A stretch of DNA of 5,769 bases, taken from Rhodospirillaceae bacterium (GTDB lineage: Bacteria > Pseudomonadota > Alphaproteobacteria > UBA9219). The first letter of the stretch is position 1; the number at the start of each line of letters is the position of its first letter. The position numbers and the translations under genes were made by a program. The DNA is taken from contig DOBW01000020.1 of the NCBI GenBank assembly GCA_003504035.1, positions 1 through 5,769 of the forward strand, in the 5' to 3' direction. Below, one piece after another: positions 1 to 4,315 of this stretch. A model generated the notes under the pieces. That model was not told the origin of the DNA. It was given only the letters and a program-made list of their open reading frames with translations, and did not search any database.

Positions 1-210
1 AACTGCAAGATATAGCTCTGTCGGCACATCTGCATGCGTTATTCCTTTGATTTTGCGCGACTTCTTGTCCTTTAAGCGCAGCTCTTGCCCGCCACAGCGA
101 GGACAGACCGCCGCACAATCCACGCGGTACTGAACGCGGATGGGATAGCCATACGTTACCTCTTCAACTTTGATAAAAGGCAATCCAGTAATAAGATGAT
201 CATAAGGCAT
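1..210 (-). CDS. ISL3-family transposase, N-terminal fragment (runs off left edge)
   Basis: The 70 codons visible from ATG at 208-210 to the window edge are open, with no stop. The start (MPYDHLITGLPFIKVEEV) has the 'GLP..KVEEV' opening typical of ISL3 transposases. It is followed by the first half of the ISL3 zinc-binding region: C32, then C36-P-R-C39-G-G, and a basic stretch (KDKKSRKIKG, residues 48-57) leading to a 'DVP' strand. The second cysteine pair, the helix-turn-helix and the DDE catalytic residues would lie beyond position 1, so integrity cannot be judged. A Shine-Dalgarno AAAGGAG at 220-226 sits 9 nt before the ATG, which fixes this start. In the family this enzyme cuts and joins the ends of its own element, binding the terminal repeats through the N-terminal zinc and HTH regions. 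Confidence 0.75.
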   Translation of the reverse strand, partial: MPYDHLITGLPFIKVEEVTYGYPIRVQYRVDCAAVCPRCGGQELRLKDKKSRKIKGITHADVPTELYLAV

Positions 211-211
211 T

Positions 212-226
212 GGAGGGGGCTCCTTT
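212..226 (-). promoter_or_regulatory. Transposase ribosome binding site inside a small GC hairpin
   Basis: On the minus strand the ribosome binding site AAAGGAG (226-220) is followed by CCCC and CTCC (215-212). GGAG (223-220) can pair with CTCC around a four-base loop, covering the core of the site just ahead of the ATG at 210. The stem is only 4 bp, so an effect on translation is inference, though hairpins that damp transposase translation are known in several IS families. Confidence 0.4.
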
Positions 227-266
227 GTTGGGTTTTTAACTGCTTCAATCTTATCAGCTTTTTCCC

Positions 267-302
267 AATGCCCCATCCTTTGGGAATGCCCCATCCTTTG
301 GG
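267..302. repeat. Perfect 18-bp tandem duplication
   Basis: AATGCCCCATCCTTTGGG occurs at 267-284 and again, without mismatch, at 285-302. The copy at 285-302 lies within the proposed outermost 26 bp of the insertion element. The sequence also contains the inverted pair TTCCCAA (262-268) and TTGGGAA (280-286), able to form a 7-bp stem with an 11-nt loop. It may be a doubled transposase-binding site or a simple slippage duplication. Confidence 0.85.
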
Positions 303-319
303 GGAGAGCCATATTTTTA

Positions 320-396
320 TGGTGGGCCCGGAGGGATTTGAACCCCCGACCAGACCGTTATGAGCGGTCCGCTCTGACCAACTGAGCTACAGGCCC
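320..396 (-). tRNA. ileX: tRNA-Ile2 (anticodon CAU, predicted lysidine-modified)
   Basis: The minus strand folds as a full 77-nt cloverleaf. The acceptor stem is GGGCCTG with CGGGCCC, the D arm GCTC/GAGC has a 9-nt loop containing GTTGG, and the anticodon stem GACCG/CGGTC encloses loop CTCATAA. The variable region is TGGTC, and the T arm GGGGG/CCCTC has loop TTCAAAT. A73 and an encoded CCA end (322-320) follow. The anticodon CAT is at 362-360. Three tRNA kinds share this anticodon. The initiator is unlikely because base pair 1-72 is a normal G-C and the three-GC anticodon stem signature is absent. The acceptor pairs C4-G69 and C5-G68 are the ones recognised by TilS in tRNA-Ile2, and the general sequence resembles alphaproteobacterial Ile2 rather than elongator Met. 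TilS converts C34 to lysidine so that the tRNA reads AUA. Elongator tRNA-Met remains a minor alternative. Confidence 0.88.
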
Positions 397-474
397 AACC
401 AAGAAGAGGTGATAGCGGATTTGGGCGTTTTCGTCCAGAAACAAAAAGAAAGAATCGGAATTAGTGTCCTGCTC

Positions 475-1011
475 CTAATCGTGAATAGTGTTTCTCTTAA
501 GTTCTTCATGAACATCATGAATCGCATTCATCAAATGTGTATGAAAGACATAAGGTCTAGCCACATGATCTATGGGAGAAATGCCCCCGCCCGTCCCCTT
601 AACCATAAGTGTTCCATACCCCCAAATACGTCCCCAGATAGACTGGTCAATCGTCGCCCCTTCAACCTTGGTCATCATCAACTCATAGCTCGTCGTCGAG
701 ATATAACCATGCTTGGCAATCACACGATGATTGGTGAGAACAAGCTCGGTCGAAATTTGTCTGATATAAGCGGAAAGAAGGAGAAGGGCGCCAACCAAAA
801 CGATGCCCAGAGAAACATATGTAAGAAAAGGACCAAGATGCTTGGCGAAAGTTTCGCCAAAAATGTTTTCAAGAAATCCACGGCCAAACTGCCCTAAGGC
901 CGCACCAATAAACACATAGACTATACCCGCTTGATAGATAACCCAATGAAGCTGTGCCATATAAATAATTTTTTCATCGCCATGCATAGCGCGTTTAACA
1001 TATGAGCTCAT
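475..1011 (-). CDS. PH-domain (bPH2/YdbS-like) inner membrane protein
   Basis: This 178-residue protein has two hydrophobic helices, about residues 22-44 and 61-84, and then a C-terminal cytoplasmic region (about 85-170) with the pattern of the bacterial PH domain bPH_2 (formerly DUF304). The recognisable strands are STELVLTNHRVIAKHGYIS (residues 87-105), a 'TTSYELMMTKVEGATIDQS' segment, 'IWGRIWGYGTLMVKGTGG' and a closing helix. Bacterial PH-domain membrane proteins of this kind are widespread and mostly of unknown role. The ATG at 1009-1011 is preceded by AAAAGGA about 9 nt upstream. The gene starts only 14 bp after the trxB stop on the same strand, so the two are probably cotranscribed. No hairpin terminator is evident after the stop, only a T-rich stretch. 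Family assignment is fairly sure; function is not known. Confidence 0.85.
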   Translation of the reverse strand: MSSYVKRAMHGDEKIIYMAQLHWVIYQAGIVYVFIGAALGQFGRGFLENIFGETFAKHLGPFLTYVSLGIVLVGALLLLSAYIRQISTELVLTNHRVIAKHGYISTTSYELMMTKVEGATIDQSIWGRIWGYGTLMVKGTGGGISPIDHVARPYVFHTHLMNAIHDVHEELKRNTIHD

Positions 1012-1025
1012 TATTTCTATCCTTT

Positions 1026-1973
1026 TTATTCTTCAAGAGAATTTAAATATTTCTCAGCCTCAAGCGCAGCCATGCATCCCATGCCTGCGGCCGTTACAGC
1101 CTGTCTATATTTTTTGTCACAAACATCACCGGCAGCAAAAACGCCTGCAACCGAGGTCTCTGTCGTTTCAGGCTTCGTGACAATATAGCCCTCATCATCC
1201 AGACCTATTTTGCCTTTGAACGCGCTCGTTGCGGGGGAATGACCAATAGCGATAAAAATACCGTCAACCTGCACATCTTTTTTCTCGTCTGTTTTTACGT
1301 TGCGAACAACGACCCCTATAACGCCGCGTGCAGGCGTTTCTTCGCCTTTAATTTCATCAAGAACGCTGTCCCAAAGGACCGTTATCTTGTCATTATGTGC
1401 AACACGCTGCCGCATAATTTTTTCGCCACGGAATTCATCGCGACGATGAACCATCGTCACATGAGAAGCAAGTTGAGACAAATAAAGAGCTTCTTCCATC
1501 GCCGCGTTACCGCCTCCAATAATCATGACAGGTTTTCCACGATAGAAAAAGCCGTCACAGGTTGCACAACCCGAAACACCAAAGCCTTTGAAATGCTCTT
1601 CATCCTCACGGCCAAGCCACTTGGCTTGCGCCCCCGTTGCAATCACAACGACATCAGCTAGATATTCATCACCAGACGCACCAACACAACGCAAAGGACG
1701 AGAAGAAAAATCAACCTCAACAATTTCATCCTCGATCATCGTTGTTCCAACACGTTTGGCTTGCTCGGCCATTTGTTCCATAAGCCATGGCCCTTGAACA
1801 GGCTCCGCAAATCCAGGATAATTTTCAATCTCTGTCGTGATGGTTAACTGTCCCCCTGGTTGAGGTCCTCGAACAAGAACAGGCTCAAGATTTGAACGCG
1901 CCGCATAAATAGCAGCCGTATATCCAGCTGGTCCCGCACCAATAACAAGAAACTTTGTTTTTCTACTTTTCAT
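1026..1973 (-). CDS. trxB: Thioredoxin reductase (NADPH)
   Basis: The 315-residue product has the usual length and layout of bacterial low-Mr thioredoxin reductase. An FAD-binding GAGPAG (residues 12-17) is followed by GGQLTITTEIENYPGF (40-55). The redox-active CATC sits at 136-139 in the NADPH domain, then GGGNAA (153-158) and HRRDEFR (176-182) for NADPH binding. The C-terminal FAD motif AAGDVCD...YRQAVTAAG spans 280-297. The enzyme passes electrons from NADPH through FAD and the cysteine pair to oxidised thioredoxin in the cytoplasm. All key residues are present. The cysteine motif and the HRR pair separate it from the ferredoxin-NADP reductase-like relatives that lack CxxC. The ATG at 1971-1973 has only a weak Shine-Dalgarno-like AGTAGA close by. 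It is the first gene of a probable pair with the PH-domain protein. Confidence 0.96.
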   Translation of the reverse strand: MKSRKTKFLVIGAGPAGYTAAIYAARSNLEPVLVRGPQPGGQLTITTEIENYPGFAEPVQGPWLMEQMAEQAKRVGTTMIEDEIVEVDFSSRPLRCVGASGDEYLADVVVIATGAQAKWLGREDEEHFKGFGVSGCATCDGFFYRGKPVMIIGGGNAAMEEALYLSQLASHVTMVHRRDEFRGEKIMRQRVAHNDKITVLWDSVLDEIKGEETPARGVIGVVVRNVKTDEKKDVQVDGIFIAIGHSPATSAFKGKIGLDDEGYIVTKPETTETSVAGVFAAGDVCDKKYRQAVTAAGMGCMAALEAEKYLNSLEE

Positions 1974-2014
1974 AATTCTACTAAACGCCCTTATAAACTT
2001 ATGTGATGAAGGGA

Positions 2015-2044
2015 ATCATATTGGCATATTCCGTTGCCTGTCGC
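2015..2044 (-). promoter_or_regulatory. Candidate sigma-70-type promoter for trxB
   Basis: On the minus strand GCGACA (2044-2039; four of six matches to TTGACA) is separated by 18 nt from TATGAT (2020-2015; five of six matches to TATAAT). This would start transcription near 2008, about 35 nt ahead of the trxB ATG. It lies in the 102-bp gap between the receiver-domain ORF and trxB. Judged by eye only. Confidence 0.4.
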
Positions 2045-2075
2045 GAGTCACTTGTTGCATGTATTTTCCATATTA

Positions 2076-2474
2076 TTACAAAGAAGAAGGAGGTTTATCC
2101 TGCAACCACGAGGTAAGAATTTTAGTAATTTGGGCCTGTCGCAGAGGTTTGTTGAGATAGTCATCCATCCCTGCATTAAGGCATTTTTCCCTATCTCCAA
2201 TCATGGCATCGGCGGTTAACGCTACAATTAAGTTGTGTTTATCGGTGCCTCTTTCTCTCTCACGAATAGCTTTTGTAGCCTCAAAGCCATCCATAACGGG
2301 CATCTGACAATCCATAAAGATAATGTCGAAATCTTCTTTTTTTGTCATATCGAAAGCTTCCTGACCGTTACTTGCCGTAAAGACAAGACATCCATGCTTT
2401 TCGAGTATTTTAGTAATGAGCATCAAATTGATCCGCATACCTTCTACAATCAAAGCACGAACACCGAGGAACAT
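2076..2474 (-). CDS. Lone response-regulator receiver domain, probable remnant of a hybrid histidine kinase
   Basis: The 132-residue frame is one receiver (REC) domain and nothing else. It shows the phosphoacceptor aspartate D55 in MDCQMPVMDGFEATKAIR (54-71), the switch threonine T87 (ALTADA) and K109 (LNKP). The DCQMPVMDG wording is characteristic of receivers at the C-terminus of hybrid kinases, not of DNA-binding regulators. The acidic pair that holds Mg2+, normally DD or ED, reads E11-G12 here, so one acidic residue is lost and phosphorylation may be impaired. The ATG at 2472-2474 has no recognisable ribosome binding site and lies inside the end of the FIST remnant, in another frame than its C-terminal part. 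The domain begins exactly at its first beta strand, as if cut from a larger protein. It may be untranslated debris, or a single-domain regulator made from an undetected start. Confidence 0.65.
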   Translation of the reverse strand: MFLGVRALIVEGMRINLMLITKILEKHGCLVFTASNGQEAFDMTKKEDFDIIFMDCQMPVMDGFEATKAIRERERGTDKHNLIVALTADAMIGDREKCLNAGMDDYLNKPLRQAQITKILTSWLQDKPPSSL

Positions 2475-2645
2475 CCAATAAAAGGTATATTAGCCAAGCG
2501 TTCTTTAACTTCGCTGACTAATTTTTCATCACGAAAAAAAAGTTGGGGCAGCAAAAAGAAAAAGAACAGAGGGATCAATCCTAAGGACTTCATCCAAGGC
2601 AACACTTACATTTTCTTTTGGTTTATTAAGTGAAAGACTCTTCAT
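2450..2645 (-). pseudogene. FIST-domain sensory protein, frameshifted and truncated remnant
   Basis: From ATG 2645, behind a strong GGAGG, 38 codons run to a TGA at 2529-2531 (MKSLSLNKPKENVSVALDEV... ending APTFFS). Just before that stop is a run of eight T (minus strand; 2534-2541). Removing one T restores a continuous frame: RDEKLVSEVKERLANI, then PFIGCSS, ending at a TGA at 2450-2452. The repaired string 'DPSVLFLFAAP...LVSEVKERL..IPFIGCSS' matches the first part of the FIST N-terminal domain, in which an 'LVFASP' strand is followed by a helix and 'P(V/I)IGCSTAGEI'. FIST proteins are normally several hundred residues long and are thought to sense small ligands. Here homology stops after GCSS and receiver-domain sequence follows at once. 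The family call rests on pattern recognition of about 65 residues. Confidence 0.65.
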
Positions 2646-2649
2646 TTTG

Positions 2650-2654
2650 CCTCC
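2650..2654 (-). promoter_or_regulatory. Ribosome binding site of the FIST remnant
   Basis: GGAGG on the minus strand lies 4 nt ahead of the ATG at 2645, in the context GTTTGGAGGCAAAATG. It is the best Shine-Dalgarno in this region and shows that the remnant begins at a genuine former gene start, not at a random ATG. Confidence 0.6.
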
Positions 2655-2813
2655 AAACGCACGATCATTTTCTTTTAGAAGAAACGAATAAATTTTAAGG
2701 CATCTCCCTTACCATATCGTAAAGAAAAAACGCCCAAAGCATCTTATAATACAACACTGTATGCACCCTAGACGGCCAATTTAAGGCCAAGGATAAACCC
2801 CTTTACAAATAAG

Positions 2814-2819
2814 TATAAT
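2814..2819 (+). promoter_or_regulatory. Candidate -10 element for lolA-xthA
   Basis: A perfect TATAAT lies 35 bp ahead of the lolA ATG in an AT-rich leader. No good -35 hexamer is found 16-18 bp upstream (the sequence there is around GGATAA). The predicted leader then contains the dyad TGACA (2833-2837), four bases, TGTCA (2842-2846), which could be an operator or a short hairpin. A second TATAAT at 2745-2750 is an alternative. Assigned by eye, hence the low confidence. Confidence 0.35.
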
Positions 2820-2854
2820 TTTTCCTTTTCTTTGACACATTTGTCAGCCATTTT

Positions 2855-3496
2855 ATGCCCATGAAAGCATACACATTTATTCTTGCGATTCTTTTGGCAG
2901 GCCTGACCGTACTTCCTTCCTTTGCAGATGAGCTTCCAAAGCCATCCAAACTCACGGCGCGTGAACAAAAGGATGTCCATAGAATTGAAATCTATCTTAA
3001 TAATTTGAAGAGCGTTTCTGCTGACTTCCTTCAAGTTAGCGATGAGGGCATGCTCCGGTATGGTTCCATTGCCATTAAGCGCCCAGGAAAAATGCGCGTG
3101 ACTTATAATCCGCCAAGCGAGGATTTTATGGTTGCGGATGGATCTTTTCTGCATATGTGGGATGCCGATATGAAAAGCCAGACGAGCGTTCCGGTAAGCT
3201 CGGGCATTGCCTCCTTTATTTTAGAAAAAAATATAAAATTTTCCAGCGACGTTATTCTTACGCGTTTTGTGCGCTATCCGGCCAAAATCGAAATTGATCT
3301 CGTATCAAAAGAAACGCCAGAAGAAGGAGAGCTAACACTTATCTTTGAAGATAATCCGCTTAAGCTTCGTCAATGGCGCATTCTCGACACGCAAGGACAT
3401 ACCACAGGCATCAATCTAGAAAATTCTCGTGAGAATGTTGATTTTCCCTCTGATACTTTTATCTTCATGGCGCCTACCTTCGGGAAGAGCGGTTAG
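2855..3496 (+). CDS. lolA: Periplasmic outer-membrane lipoprotein carrier LolA
   Basis: The 213-residue product starts with a signal peptide: MPMK, a hydrophobic core at about residues 7-20, and a likely signal peptidase I site after PSFA (residue 24). The mature part matches the LolA family in its alphaproteobacterial form. It has a helix with 'IEIYLNNLKSVSADFLQ' (44-60), then 'GSIAIKRPGKMRVTYNPP' (70-87), 'MVADGSFLHMWD' (92-103), 'PVSSGIASFIL' (113-123) and 'NPLKLRQWRILDTQGHTTGI' (167-186). LolA receives lipoproteins from the LolCDE exporter at the inner membrane and carries them through the periplasm to the outer membrane. No Shine-Dalgarno is seen before either ATG (2855 or 2861); the second would remove only two residues and leave the signal peptide working. 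xthA follows 18 bp later on the same strand, a familiar alphaproteobacterial pairing. Confidence 0.9.
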   Translation: MPMKAYTFILAILLAGLTVLPSFADELPKPSKLTAREQKDVHRIEIYLNNLKSVSADFLQVSDEGMLRYGSIAIKRPGKMRVTYNPPSEDFMVADGSFLHMWDADMKSQTSVPVSSGIASFILEKNIKFSSDVILTRFVRYPAKIEIDLVSKETPEEGELTLIFEDNPLKLRQWRILDTQGHTTGINLENSRENVDFPSDTFIFMAPTFGKSG

Positions 3497-3503
3497 AACT
3501 AAA

Positions 3504-3507
3504 AAGG
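3504..3507 (+). promoter_or_regulatory. Ribosome binding site fixing the TTG start of xthA
   Basis: AAGG, within AAAAAGG, ends 7 nt before the TTG at 3515. The protein read from this TTG begins (M)RIVTWNINSVR, exactly the usual start of exonuclease III, so the TTG is taken as the initiator. No in-frame ATG precedes the conserved N7. Confidence 0.6.
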
Positions 3508-3514
3508 CTACACT

Positions 3515-4315
3515 TTGAGAATTGTCACTTGGAATATTAACTCCGTTCGCCTGCGGCTTGATCTTATTGAACGGCTCACCAAAGAACACAAACCCGACAT
3601 TTTATGTTTGCAGGAAACAAAAGTTGTTGACGATGCTTTCCCGCGTGAAGCCTTGGCAGCAATGGGATACACACACCAACATTTTCAGGGACAGAAAAGC
3701 TATAACGGTGTAGCCTTTCTCTCGCGCATCCCTTTTAAAGAAACAGGCATTAAGAACTGGACAGGTAAACAGGATTGCCGTCACGTTTTTGCGACCTTGT
3801 CCAATGGCATCGAAATCCATTGCGTTTATGTTCCTGCTGGCGGAGACATTCCTGATCCTGAAATAAATCCCAAATTTGCGCACAAACTCGCTTTTCTTGA
3901 TGAGATGACGACATGGTGGCAAAAACGCGCACAAGAAAAAGCCAAACCAAAAATTCTTGTCGGTGACATGAACATTGCCCCGCTTGAGCAAGATGTCTGG
4001 TCACACAAACAATTACTGAATGTGATTTCCCACACGCCCATTGAAGTTGAAAAATTTAAAAAGCTGCAAAACGCGCATAATTTTGTTGATGCCCTGCGTC
4101 ATTTTGTGCCAGCGGAGGAAAAACTTTATTCGTGGTGGAGTTATCGCGCACGCGATTGGGATAAATCTAACAAAGGCCGCCGCCTCGACCACATATGGGT
4201 GACACCTGATCTTGTCCACAAACTCAAAAGCTATAAAATATTACGCGACGCCCGAGGCTGGCAACCCAAGCCGAGCGATCACGTTCCTGTCATGGTTGAT
4301 TTGGCTGTTTCCTGA
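3515..4315 (+). CDS. xthA: Exodeoxyribonuclease III (class II AP endonuclease)
   Basis: The 266-residue product matches exonuclease III along its whole length, with the active-site residues where the E. coli enzyme has them or close by: N7 (WNINS), E34 (LQETK), Y105 (VYVPAGG), D151 and N153 (GDMNIAP), D225 (RRLDHIWVTP) and D255-H256 (SDHVPV). W207-W208-SYR (207-211) is the conserved DNA-binding segment. The enzyme cuts 5' to abasic sites and removes blocked 3' ends in base excision repair. It starts with TTG, and its 18-bp distance from lolA suggests one transcript. The last 37 bp overlap the 3' end of the convergent TPR gene; the stop codon of that gene lies across the codons for the catalytic D255-H256. 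Confidence 0.96.
   Translation: MRIVTWNINSVRLRLDLIERLTKEHKPDILCLQETKVVDDAFPREALAAMGYTHQHFQGQKSYNGVAFLSRIPFKETGIKNWTGKQDCRHVFATLSNGIEIHCVYVPAGGDIPDPEINPKFAHKLAFLDEMTTWWQKRAQEKAKPKILVGDMNIAPLEQDVWSHKQLLNVISHTPIEVEKFKKLQNAHNFVDALRHFVPAEEKLYSWWSYRARDWDKSNKGRRLDHIWVTPDLVHKLKSYKILRDARGWQPKPSDHVPVMVDLAVS

Larger units (their letters stand above)
1..310 (-). mobile_element. ISL3-family insertion sequence, one end (partial)
   Basis: This stretch holds the 5' part of an ISL3-like transposase gene (start at 210) and about 100 bp of non-coding sequence ahead of it. On the minus strand the sequence from 310 inwards begins GGCTCTCCCCCAAAGG. Terminal repeats starting with GG and rich in G and C are usual for ISL3 elements, so 310 is proposed as the outer end. 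The 8 bp just outside (311-318, AAAAATAT on the minus strand) would then be one copy of the 8-bp target duplication this family makes. The other end lies outside the window, so neither the inverted repeat nor the duplication can be confirmed. The transposase assignment is firmer than the exact boundary. Confidence 0.55.

Noticed and set aside
85..363. Plus-strand frame of 92 codons running through the transposase start, the tandem repeat and the tRNA
   Set aside because: It reads antisense through the tRNA T arm and ends in its anticodon region; such frames ending in 'GPEGFEPPTRPL' are a known artefact of tRNA antisense translation.
422..437. Hairpin TGGGCG-TTTT-CGTCCA between the PH gene and the tRNA as a terminator
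   Set aside because: Six pairs including one G-T, and no T run follows it on the minus strand; too weak to call.
409..897. Plus-strand open frame of 162 codons opposite the PH-domain gene
   Set aside because: It is antisense to a well-conserved membrane protein, has no recognisable family pattern and starts just beside the tRNA; a shadow frame.
2235..2633. Plus-strand open frame of 132 codons opposite the receiver and FIST remnant
   Set aside because: Its lysine- and serine-rich tail comes from the complement of T-rich coding sequence; the minus strand carries clear REC and FIST patterns.
2450..2645. Programmed frameshift joining the FIST part to the receiver into one protein
   Set aside because: The shift that continues the FIST pattern leads to a TGA at 2450-2452, in another frame from the receiver; a second shift would be needed, so decay is simpler.
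2832..2837. Perfect TTGACA upstream of lolA as a -35 box
   Set aside because: A -10 at normal spacing would fall on the lolA start codon, where the sequence (ATGCCC) does not fit.
2768..3154. Minus-strand frame opposite the start of lolA
   Set aside because: It is antisense to the signal peptide and conserved N-terminal half of LolA, with no domain pattern of its own.
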